In this document: piece by piece, positions 16,798-24,741 of the stretch
How the letters are laid out: every line of letters starts with the position of its first letter
Numbering within the stretch: the first letter of the stretch is position 1
Assembly: GCF_000714535.1 (NCBI RefSeq)
Contig: NZ_AUND01000012.1
Coordinates: 310,001-374,000, forward strand
Source of the DNA: Thioclava pacifica DSM 10166
Lineage (GTDB): Bacteria; Pseudomonadota; Alphaproteobacteria; Rhodobacterales; Rhodobacteraceae
Direction: 5' to 3'
Length of the DNA: 64,000 bases
Notes under the pieces: generated by a model
What the model saw: the letters and a program-made list of their open reading frames with translations, nothing else
Told to the model about the DNA's origin: nothing
The model's database searches: none
Made by a program: the position numbers and the translations under genes

Positions 16798-17885
16798 CCG
16801 CCCGAGATTGGGGCCAACACGATCTGGGTCGCGTTCTCGACCGTCAGGATAACCGCCTGCCCGAGCCCGGTACGCCCACGCTGATCGCCCTCCAGAACTT
16901 TCGCGATCTGGCCGGTGCTGTCGAGTAGACGGATCAGCGCTGGCGAGGTGACGACGTTGAAATGCCCATCTCCGGTATTGAAAGCCGAAACATTGACCAC
17001 GGTGACCTTGTAGCGCGCAATCCGGTTGAGATCTTCGAGATTGCCGAGCCGGTCGCTTTGCCCGGTCAACCGCGCGGACAGCTGCAAGGCCCGGTCCTTT
17101 TGCGACGTGAAGATCACGAAGGGCTGGGGCAGCGTTCCGATCGCGTCGGCCTGGGTCTGAAACAGGTCCACCGCAATGTCGGGCGAGATCAGAATGACGC
17201 CGCCAAGGCTCGAAAACAGACCCTGTTTCTGCGCAATCGCCTCCTGACGCAGCACTTCCATTGTCAGTTCCGTGCCCAGAGAATGCGCCACGAGAAGGAT
17301 GCGACGGGCCCCGGCCGCGCGCAGATCTCCAAGCAGTTCGACCAGACCGTCACGCGCGAACAGCACGGAATCCCGGTCATAGGCATAGCCCAGAACATTT
17401 GCCCGCGAAGGCCAGGAATAATGCACCATAACGCCGGGCAGATCGAAATCCTCGCCCATCTGCGCCATGCGGTAGAGGCCTTCGGCAAAGGAGTTGTTGA
17501 AGCCATGGACGAAGACCACCGCCTCGCCTTTGTTCTGGCGAAGCGCTGTGCGCAGCTCCGACAGGAACTGCGCGCGCGGCAGGTCGATCTGGGCCTGCGA
17601 GATCATGAATTGTGTCTTGGGATCGGCGGGCGTGCCACCGGTCGTGGGATAGTCGATCTGGGCAGTCTGGCGTTCAGGTGGCGTCGCGACATCGAACCGC
17701 GCCAGACGCAGCTCGGGGCTACGCTCGAACCCGAAAGGCTGGCCGGTTTCAGGATCGGGCGCGCGGGTGGAACCCACGAAGATCGCCCGCGCATTCGGGT
17801 CGGGGTGGTCGAGATAGGCCAGCCGCCCGCGCGGGGCGCAGGCGGAAAGCGTGACCAGAATGATGACAACCAGAATGCGACCCAT
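16794..17885 (-). CDS. DUF900-type alpha/beta hydrolase lipoprotein
   Basis: The ATG at 17885 gives 363 residues with a lipoprotein signal peptide (MGRILVVIILVTLSAC; LSAC lipobox, lipidated C16). The body is a DUF900 alpha/beta hydrolase: AVVFVHGFNNSF gives the oxyanion region and LLVAHSLGTEL the nucleophile elbow with Ser in HSLGT. A downstream His near FNTGDGHFNVV may complete the triad. The substrate is unknown, and it is probably anchored in the envelope. A longer frame to 17921 would push the signal peptide inside, so it is not used. Confidence 0.87.
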   Translation of the reverse strand: MGRILVVIILVTLSACAPRGRLAYLDHPDPNARAIFVGSTRAPDPETGQPFGFERSPELRLARFDVATPPERQTAQIDYPTTGGTPADPKTQFMISQAQIDLPRAQFLSELRTALRQNKGEAVVFVHGFNNSFAEGLYRMAQMGEDFDLPGVMVHYSWPSRANVLGYAYDRDSVLFARDGLVELLGDLRAAGARRILLVAHSLGTELTMEVLRQEAIAQKQGLFSSLGGVILISPDIAVDLFQTQADAIGTLPQPFVIFTSQKDRALQLSARLTGQSDRLGNLEDLNRIARYKVTVVNVSAFNTGDGHFNVVTSPALIRLLDSTGQIAKVLEGDQRGRTGLGQAVILTVENATQIVLAPISGG

Positions 17886-17943
17886 ACCCGGCCCCGAACA
17901 ATTCAGGGCCGAGGATAGCAAAGCCCACGCGGGGCGCTAGGGG

Positions 17944-19251
17944 TCAGAGGACGTAACGGCTCAGATCGGTGTCGCGGGTCAGATCGCCCAGCTCGTTTTC
18001 CACGAAAGCCGCATCGACGGTGACGCTCTGGCCGCCCCGGTCGGGCGCGGTGAAGGAGAGCTCCTCGAAGACGCGTTCCATGACGGTATAGAGCCTTCTG
18101 GCGCCGATATTCTCGACCGAGCGGTTGACCTCGGCGGCGATGCGCGCGAGTGCGGCGATCCCGTCGGCGGTGAAGCTGACGGTGACCTCTTCGGTCTTCA
18201 TCAGCGCTTCGTACTGCCGGGTCAGGGCGTTGTCGGTCTCGGAAAGAATCCGGGTGAAGTCTTCTTCCGTGAGCGCCTGAAGCTCGACCCGGATCGGCAG
18301 GCGGCCCTGCAATTCGGGCAGCAGATCCGAGGGTTTCGCGATGTGGAAAGCGCCGGAGGCGATGAACAGGATATGGTCGGTCTTCACCGCGCCGTATTTG
18401 GTCGACACCGTCGTGCCCTCGATCAGCGGCAGCAGGTCGCGCTGCACGCCTTCGCGGCTGACATCGGCGCCACGGGTCTCGGCCCGGGCGGTGACCTTGT
18501 CGATCTCGTCGATGAAGACGATGCCGGAATGCTGCACGGCCTCGAGCGCGGCGGTCTTCACCGTCTCGTCGTCGAGAAGCTTGTCGGCCTCTTCCGAGAT
18601 CAGCAAGTCGTAGCTTTCCGAGACGGTCATCTTGCGGCGCGTTGTGCGGTTGCCGCCGAAAGCCTTGAACAGGTCTTGCAGGCCCTGCATCTGCTGTTCC
18701 ATCCCCGGCTGGCCGCCCATCATCCCGATCGGCATGCCGCCGGACTGATCGGCCACATCGAGCTCGATGATCTTGTCGTCCAGCTCGCCATCGCGGAGCT
18801 TCTTGCGGAACATATCGCGAGTGCCTGCGCGCGCGTCCGAGCCCGCGAGCGCGGAAATCACGCGATCCTCGGCAGCCTTATGCGCCTTCGCCTTGACCTC
18901 TTCGCGCATGTATTCGCGGGTCTCGACCATCGCGACATCCATCAGATCGCGGATGATCTGTTCCACGTCGCGGCCGACATAGCCCACTTCGGTGAATTTC
19001 GTGGCCTCGACCTTCAGAAATGGCGCGCGGGCGAGTTTCGCCAGGCGGCGCGAGATCTCGGTCTTGCCGACGCCGGTCGGGCCGATCATCAGGATGTTCT
19101 TTGGGTAAACCTCGTCGCGCAGGTCATCGGGCAGCTGCTGACGGCGCCAGCGGTTGCGCAGCGCGACGGCCACGGCGCGCTTTGCGTCCTTCTGGCCGAT
19201 GATGAAACGGTCGAGTTCCGAGACGATTTCGCGGGGGGTCAGATCGGTCAT
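17944..19251 (-). CDS. hslU: HslU, ATPase subunit of the HslVU protease
   Basis: This 435-residue AAA+ protein has Walker [10 protein letters not shown] (57-65), Walker B with VFIDEIDK (about 245-252), the pore motif [11 protein letters not shown] and the sensor-2 region [19 protein letters not shown]. The I domain (about 110-245) contains the Gly/Met-rich [17 protein letters not shown]. It unfolds proteins and feeds them to HslV. The C-terminus LSRYVL is the tail that docks in HslV pockets. It lies 65 bp downstream of hslV in the same orientation, as in most bacteria. Confidence 0.97.
   Translation of the reverse strand: MTDLTPREIVSELDRFIIGQKDAKRAVAVALRNRWRRQQLPDDLRDEVYPKNILMIGPTGVGKTEISRRLAKLARAPFLKVEATKFTEVGYVGRDVEQIIRDLMDVAMVETREYMREEVKAKAHKAAEDRVISALAGSDARAGTRDMFRKKLRDGELDDKIIELDVADQSGGMPIGMMGGQPGMEQQMQGLQDLFKAFGGNRTTRRKMTVSESYDLLISEEADKLLDDETVKTAALEAVQHSGIVFIDEIDKVTARAETRGADVSREGVQRDLLPLIEGTTVSTKYGAVKTDHILFIASGAFHIAKPSDLLPELQGRLPIRVELQALTEEDFTRILSETDNALTRQYEALMKTEEVTVSFTADGIAALARIAAEVNRSVENIGARRLYTVMERVFEELSFTAPDRGGQSVTVDAAFVENELGDLTRDTDLSRYVL
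18088..18096 (+). repeat. Dispersed ATAGAG motif, copy 2
   Basis: ATAGAGCCT antisense within hslU, encoding RLY of GARRLYTV; family conservation may explain this copy. Confidence 0.45.
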
Positions 19252-19316
19252 GGAGTGCTCCGTGGGGTTCGGCAGGCGAGGCGTGCCGGATGTGTCTTGT
19301 AAGGCGCGGATCGGGC

Positions 19317-19874
19317 TTAGCCGCCGATCGTCTCCACCGTCAGATTGCCATTGGTGTAGACGCAGATATCAGCCGCGATCGCCATCGCACGGCGCGCGAC
19401 CTGCTCGGCATCGAGATCGGTCTCCATCAGCCCGCGTGCCGCGGCCAGTGCATAGTTGCCGCCGGAGCCGATAGCCGCGATGTCATGCTCAGGCTCGAGC
19501 ACATCGCCCGCGCCGGTCAGGACGAACAGATCCTTTCCATCGGTGACGATCAGCATCGCTTCGAGATTGCGCAGGTATTTGTCCATGCGCCAATCCTTCG
19601 CCAGCTCCACGCAGCCGCGGGCGAGCTGACCGGGCGCGGACTCCAGCTTTTTCTCCAGCCGTTCAAGCAGGGTGAAGGCATCCGCGGTCGAACCGGCGAA
19701 GCCCGCGACGATATCGTGCCCGCCGGGGCTAAGGCGGCGCACCTTGCGCGCGGTGCCCTTGATGACGGTCTGGCCAAGGCTGACTTGTCCGTCGCCCGCG
19801 ACGACCACCTTGCCGCCTTTGCGAATGCCGACGATCGTGGTGCCATGCCAGCCCGGGAATTTCTCTTCGGCCAT
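19317..19874 (-). CDS. hslV: HslV, peptidase subunit of the HslVU protease
   Basis: The ATG at 19874 gives 185 residues. The N-terminal threonine nucleophile of the mature enzyme lies in [14 protein letters not shown], after a short N-terminal extension typical of alphaproteobacterial HslV. Proteasome-beta motifs follow: [26 protein letters not shown] and [16 protein letters not shown]. Removal of the extension is expected to expose a Thr. HslV forms a double hexamer capped by HslU, encoded just downstream. The divergent neighbour at 19968 is separated by 93 bp. Confidence 0.97.
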   Translation of the reverse strand: MAEEKFPGWHGTTIVGIRKGGKVVVAGDGQVSLGQTVIKGTARKVRRLSPGGHDIVAGFAGSTADAFTLLERLEKKLESAPGQLARGCVELAKDWRMDKYLRNLEAMLIVTDGKDLFVLTGAGDVLEPEHDIAAIGSGGNYALAAARGLMETDLDAEQVARRAMAIAADICVYTNGNLTVETIGG

Positions 19875-19967
19875 GTCGTTCCTCCGTTTGCGCAAAAGAT
19901 ATGTAACCCCGAAGCCGGGGCTGCAACCCCGCTTGCCCGTTCCCCGGCCCGACGCTAGCTTCACGCC

Positions 19968-20873
19968 ATGAATGAACGGCATCTTTCGATCTATCTCGAC
20001 GACTGGATCCTGGAAGATGTCCGGGCGGGTCGCCATAACTTTTTCAGACGGTTGATCGGGGCGGTGGAAGCCGCTGGCTGGAGCGTCTCGCTGCATGAAA
20101 CCGGGCCCGAGGCGCGTCACGAGGCCCCCCACAAACCGGGCTATGCGCTTTACCGGATGGAGGCGCCAACGCATGCGCGCGCGTTGACCTGCCGGCGAAG
20201 CTATGTCGGGGCGTTCTGGCATGTCGAGAAAATGGCCGAACGGTGGGATTGGCCGGTGGCGCAGGCGACATTCGCGGCGAATTCGGTGGATGGAGAGGCC
20301 GCCGCGCAGTTCTTCTTCGCCATGCGAAAAAGGCTCTATCCCGGCGTAAAACCGAGCAACGACGACAATCTGGCCTTCATTCCGCTTCAAGGACGGCTGC
20401 TCGATCATCGCTCGTTCCAGGCTGTGAGCCCGGTGCAGATGATCGAGGAGGTGATCGCCCGTCACGACGGGCCGGTTGTGGCGACACTGCACCCGCGCGA
20501 GCACTATGACGGTGCCGAAATCAATGCGCTTGAAGCGCTCAATGCGCGCTTTCCGAGGTTCCGGTTCCAAAGCGGCGGATCGCACGAGCTGCTACCGCGG
20601 TGCAAGTTCGTGGCCACGCAGAACAGCGCGCTGGCGCTGGAGGGGTTCTTCCTGCGCAAACCGGCGGTCCTGTTTGGCCTGTCGGATTTCCATCACATCG
20701 CTGGATCGGTGCCGCGCGACGGGATCGAGGCCGCCTTCGGGAAACTACGCCAGACGCCGCCGGTCGCACGCTATCTCTACTGGTTCTTGCAGCTCAACGC
20801 GCTGAACGCGGGCCGTCCGGAGTTCGAGGATCGCCTGCGCGCACAGCTGTGGGCCTGCGGTTGGCCGATCTAA
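19968..20873 (+). CDS. Unassigned protein, weakly like capsular-polysaccharide/GT-B proteins
   Basis: I do not recognise this 301-residue protein with certainty. It has no signal peptide or membrane helix. Segments such as [35 protein letters not shown] and [15 protein letters not shown] resemble the C-terminal half of capsule biosynthesis and GT-B-fold glycosyltransferases, where LHP and QNS/ALE patterns bind the nucleotide sugar. Conserved-looking motifs at the start are [20 protein letters not shown] and YALYRME. It stands alone between hslV and trxA. Its start is fixed by ATG 19968. A sugar transferase is a guess from patterns only. Confidence 0.6.
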   Translation: MNERHLSIYLDDWILEDVRAGRHNFFRRLIGAVEAAGWSVSLHETGPEARHEAPHKPGYALYRMEAPTHARALTCRRSYVGAFWHVEKMAERWDWPVAQATFAANSVDGEAAAQFFFAMRKRLYPGVKPSNDDNLAFIPLQGRLLDHRSFQAVSPVQMIEEVIARHDGPVVATLHPREHYDGAEINALEALNARFPRFRFQSGGSHELLPRCKFVATQNSALALEGFFLRKPAVLFGLSDFHHIAGSVPRDGIEAAFGKLRQTPPVARYLYWFLQLNALNAGRPEFEDRLRAQLWACGWPI

Positions 20874-20930
20874 ACTGTGGATCCAAACCGCTTCGCGCCT
20901 CTGCCCGACAAAAGCGCATTCAGCCCAATG

Positions 20931-20954
20931 AAAAAGGGCGCCAACCGGGCGCCC
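20931..20954 (-). terminator. Rho-independent terminator after trxA
   Basis: Read on the minus strand, GGGCGCC and its complement form a 7-bp stem (20954-20948 with 20942-20936) and are followed by TTTTT (20935-20931). It ends 26 nt after the trxA stop. Confidence 0.8.
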
Positions 20955-20979
20955 TCTTCCTCAAATCGGTCAGATCCGA

Positions 20980-21300
20980 TCAGATCGATTCGGTGATCCA
21001 GCTTTGCAGCGCGGCTTTCGGTGCGGCGCCGATCTTGTTCGAGACAACCTCGCCATCCTTGAACAGGAACAGCGCCGGGATGCCGCGAACGCCGAGAACG
21101 GCCGGGCTGTCCGGGTTTTCGTCCACGTTCACCTTCACGACCTTGACCTTGCCGGCCATCTCTTCCGAGATTTCCTCCAGCGACGGGCCGATCATGCGGC
21201 AGGGGCCACACCATTCGGCCCAGAAATCCACCACGACGGGGATATCGGATTTGCGCACTTCCTCGTCGAAAGTGGCGTCGGTAACAGCAACGGTAGCCAT
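20980..21300 (-). CDS. trxA: Thioredoxin
   Basis: This 106-residue thioredoxin has the WCGPC active site (C31 and C34), preceded by VVVDFWAEW, and a cis-proline in RGIPALFLF. It reduces protein disulfides in the cytoplasm. An A/G-rich ribosome binding site (AGGAGG) precedes the ATG. The gene lies 54 bp downstream of addA on the same strand and may be read through from it or from its own promoter. A clear terminator follows. Confidence 0.97.
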   Translation of the reverse strand: MATVAVTDATFDEEVRKSDIPVVVDFWAEWCGPCRMIGPSLEEISEEMAGKVKVVKVNVDENPDSPAVLGVRGIPALFLFKDGEVVSNKIGAAPKAALQSWITESI

Positions 21301-21354
21301 ATCAGCCTCCTGAGAATTCGGTTGCAGCGAAGGTATGTCCCGGCCCGCATCACG

Positions 21355-24300
21355 TCAAGATACGGGGGGTGTTCGCAATGACGCATCAAGCTGTGCATCA
21401 GAGAGCGGCATGATCGCGCCGCTCCGCGTCCAGAGGATCGAACAGCGGATCGGCTGGCCGGGATGAATTTGGCGCAGCGCGGCTCGATAGGCGGCCATCT
21501 GCTTCACGATCCCTTCGGGGACATCCTCGGGACGGTCCGGAACCACGCGGTTCGACTTGTAATCGAGCAGCTCGATACCCTCCGGACCGACCCGCATCCG
21601 GTCGATGAACCCGTGAATACGTGCGCCGAGCTCGGCGATTTCAGCGGTGATCTCGACTTCGGCCAACGTGTCCGGGCCCAGCCAATCCGCCATGCCCGGC
21701 GCATCGAGTACCGTCTGCGCCTCGGTCAAAACAGGCTCTATTTCGGCAGGAAGCAGCGCATCTTCGCCTTGCGAGAGCAGAATCCGAGCGATCTCGGGCC
21801 AATCGGCGCGGGGCCGAAGCGGGAGATGTTCGAGAAGACGGTGGAGATTTCGACCATGCCGTTTTGCGGCCTCCTCATCGCCTGCACCACCCTCTCCGAA
21901 AAGCGCCTTCTCGCCCCCCAGATCAGAGGGCGAAAGCAGTTTCGGGGTTGGCGCGACATCCGGCGCGGGGGTCAATGCCCAAACGGGAAGCTCCGGCGGT
22001 GTGACTTGGTCCATCGAAGCCGGGGCAATGGCCGTCGCGGGCCAGTCACCATTGCAATGACGCAGGATCTCGCCATGCGCACGCAACTCCTCGGAAAGAG
22101 CTGAGACACTTTCTGTACCGGCATGATCGAGCCCCGATTGCATCCGCGCATACCAGCTCTCGTCGCCCTGACCGACATCGCCAGCCCCGGCTACGATCAG
22201 CCATTTCTCGGCCCGCGTCATCGCGACATAGAGAAGACGCAGCGCCTCTTCCTCGCGGGCCCGTTTCTCGGCCTCCGCGGCTACGTCCTGTGCGGCGGGC
22301 GCCTGCGCCGTCGGTTGTCGCCAGGCGGCCGGACCCTCGGGCAAACGCAGAAGTTTGGGCGGATTAGGCTCTCTTTTCTTCGCCGTGTCGGGCAGGATCA
22401 CGATCGGCGCCTCGAGGCCTTTCGAGCCATGCACCGTCATCACCCGGATCGCGCGTCCCGCCCCTTCGAGTTGACGCTTGACCTCGACATCATCCGCCTC
22501 GAGCCAGCCTAGGAACCCGGTCAGGCTCGGCACCTCGTTGCGCTCGAAAGCCAAGGCCTGCGAAATCAATTCGTCGATCCCGTCCTCGGCCTCCGGCCCG
22601 AGCCGCGCCAGCAACCTCTCGCGACCGCCATGCCGGGTCAGAAGTCGCTCGATCAGCTCGAAAGGCCGCAGGAAATCGGCCTGATCGCGCAGATCCTGTA
22701 GAATTGCGAGCGTATCGGGCCGGCTGGTATCGTGACGCAGTGCCTCCCAGAGGAAGCCCTTGCGCGGTTTGGCGAGCGCGTAAAGCTCTGCCTCGGACCA
22801 GTTCAGGAGTGGCGAACGCAGCGCTTCGGCGAGCGACAGATCGTCCTCGGGCGTCGCCAGGAATGCGAGAATCGACCGGATGTCGCGCACGGCCAGTTCC
22901 GCGCCGAGCTTGAGCCGGTCCGCGCCCGCAACTGAAAGCCCGATGGCTTTGCAAGCGCGGATCACCTCGGTGAAAAGCTCCGAACGGCGGCGCACGAGGA
23001 TCAGGAAGTCGCCCTCATGGACCGGGCGCGCACCGCCCTCCGCCTCGTGATCGGGAATCTGGACGCCCGAGGCGATCATTTCGCGGATCTCGCTGGCGAT
23101 CGCGCGCGAGAGGACCGAGACATCCGAGGCGCTGCTTGGCAGGTCTACCGGATCGGACCAGTCGCCCTCCTCGATGGCTTCCTCCTGCGAGATCACCGGC
23201 CAAAGATCGACGCGACCGGGAAGCGTCTCGCGGAAAGCGATATGCGAGGGCGCACCGCCCAGCCCAGCCTCTGCTCCACGCGCGAAGCTTTCGTCGACGA
23301 CGCGCAGCACGGAGGCTGCCGAGCGGAAGGAATGTTCAAGCTCCAGCGTCACGAGCGCCTGCCCGATGCCGCGGAACTTTTCGGTGAAATGGGCCCGCAT
23401 AGTCTCGAATTGAGCCAGATCGGCGCCCTGGAAGGAGTAGATCGACTGCTTGCGGTCGCCCACGACAAAGAGCGTGCGCTGCTTCTCGCGCGCACCTTCG
23501 CCTGCGGTGAATTCCTCCGCGATCCGCTCGATCACGCGCCATTGGCGGGGGCTCGTATCCTGAGCCTCGTCGACCAGAATGTGGTCGATCCCGCCATCGA
23601 GCCTGAACAGTACCCATTGCGCGACCGACGGATCTTCGAGCAGCGCTGCCGCGCGGTCGATCAGGTCGTCGAAATCGAGCCAGCCGCGAGCGGCCTTGAA
23701 GGCGTCAATCCGCGGAAGGAAGGCTTGGGCAAACCGATGCAGGATCAGGCTTTGCTGAGCTGCGACAAGGGCGAGACGCCTCGGTCGGGCCTCGGCGATT
23801 CGCTCCGACAGGTCGGCCAGACCCTCGAATGCGCCCGCGCCGAGCGTCTTTGCGAGACCCTTCGTCACGACCTTCTCGCCCTTGGCCTGATAAGGTGGCC
23901 CCTCCTTGGGATTCTTGACGCAAAGCACCTCTTCAAGCGCCTGCATCGCGCCGAGATCGAGATCCGTAATCGCCGCCAGCGCCCGGCCAAGTTTCTGGTC
24001 ATTCGCGCCACTCGCGAGGCATTGGGGCGTGACCTCGCGCATCAGCGCCAGATCGCCTGCGCGGAAGGTCTGGGCCAACAGTCGCGCGCTGTCGAAACCG
24101 GCTGGCAGCCCATAGGCCGCCTGTAGTGTTTCGAGGTCGATCTCCTTCGGAAAACCGACACTGTTATGGCTTATTTGACCTACGAGCGCGGCCAAATCCT
24201 CGCCCGAAAAGATCGACAAAAGCGCGTCGAGGCGGTCACGATCAGGCCCGCTGGCCATCTCTTCCAACACATCCTCGCGCATCAATTGTCCGGCGCGGTC

Positions 24301-24741
24301 GTCCATCTCGGAGAAGCCATGCGGCACCTTCGCCTCGAGTGGGAACCGACGCAGCAAGGCCGCGCAAAAGGCATGGATCGTCTGGATTTTCAGCCCGCCC
24401 GGTGTCTCGATCGCCTGGGCAAAAAGGCGCCGCGCAGTGGCAAGCTCATCTGCGCCCAGCGGTCCTTCGGCCCCGAGATCGCGAAGCGCCGACCGCAGCT
24501 CGACCTCCTCCATCATCGCCCACTTGCCCAGAAGCCCGAGCAGGCGGTTCTGCATCTCGGCCGCCGCGGCCTTGGTGTAGGTGAGGCAAAGGATCCGGTG
24601 CGGCTCTGTCCCCGAAAGCAGCATCCGCGCCACCCGGTCCGTCAGAACCTTGGTCTTTCCCGAACCCGCATTCGCCGCAAGCCAGACCGAATGACTGGGC
24701 ACCGAGGCCTGCTGCTGCCGTTCGCTTGCCGACTGGGTCAC
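21355..24741 (-). CDS. addA: AddA, helicase-nuclease subunit of the AddAB recombination enzyme
   Basis: The GTG at 24741 overlaps the addB stop (GTGA) and gives 1128 residues. Walker A is ANAGSGKT (23-30); other UvrD-family motifs include ILVDEAQDTSPRQW, VGDRKQSIYSFQGAD, VMTVHGSKGLEAPIV and LLYVAMTRAEKWL. A C-terminal PD-(D/E)XK nuclease carries LLDYKSN (D1060, K1062). AddAB processes double-strand ends to load RecA. The frame extends upstream to 24780, but that would overlap addB by 43 nt without need. It follows addB in an overlapping operon with tsaE, amgK and murU. Confidence 0.95.
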   Translation of the reverse strand: MTQSASERQQQASVPSHSVWLAANAGSGKTKVLTDRVARMLLSGTEPHRILCLTYTKAAAAEMQNRLLGLLGKWAMMEEVELRSALRDLGAEGPLGADELATARRLFAQAIETPGGLKIQTIHAFCAALLRRFPLEAKVPHGFSEMDDRAGQLMREDVLEEMASGPDRDRLDALLSIFSGEDLAALVGQISHNSVGFPKEIDLETLQAAYGLPAGFDSARLLAQTFRAGDLALMREVTPQCLASGANDQKLGRALAAITDLDLGAMQALEEVLCVKNPKEGPPYQAKGEKVVTKGLAKTLGAGAFEGLADLSERIAEARPRRLALVAAQQSLILHRFAQAFLPRIDAFKAARGWLDFDDLIDRAAALLEDPSVAQWVLFRLDGGIDHILVDEAQDTSPRQWRVIERIAEEFTAGEGAREKQRTLFVVGDRKQSIYSFQGADLAQFETMRAHFTEKFRGIGQALVTLELEHSFRSAASVLRVVDESFARGAEAGLGGAPSHIAFRETLPGRVDLWPVISQEEAIEEGDWSDPVDLPSSASDVSVLSRAIASEIREMIASGVQIPDHEAEGGARPVHEGDFLILVRRRSELFTEVIRACKAIGLSVAGADRLKLGAELAVRDIRSILAFLATPEDDLSLAEALRSPLLNWSEAELYALAKPRKGFLWEALRHDTSRPDTLAILQDLRDQADFLRPFELIERLLTRHGGRERLLARLGPEAEDGIDELISQALAFERNEVPSLTGFLGWLEADDVEVKRQLEGAGRAIRVMTVHGSKGLEAPIVILPDTAKKREPNPPKLLRLPEGPAAWRQPTAQAPAAQDVAAEAEKRAREEEALRLLYVAMTRAEKWLIVAGAGDVGQGDESWYARMQSGLDHAGTESVSALSEELRAHGEILRHCNGDWPATAIAPASMDQVTPPELPVWALTPAPDVAPTPKLLSPSDLGGEKALFGEGGAGDEEAAKRHGRNLHRLLEHLPLRPRADWPEIARILLSQGEDALLPAEIEPVLTEAQTVLDAPGMADWLGPDTLAEVEITAEIAELGARIHGFIDRMRVGPEGIELLDYKSNRVVPDRPEDVPEGIVKQMAAYRAALRQIHPGQPIRCSILWTRSGAIMPLSDAQLDASLRTPPVS
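21733..21741 (-). repeat. Dispersed ATAGAG motif, copy 3
   Basis: ATAGAGCCT in sense within addA (AEIEPVL), using the Ile codon ATA; extended form GAAATAGAGCCTGTTTT. Confidence 0.6.
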
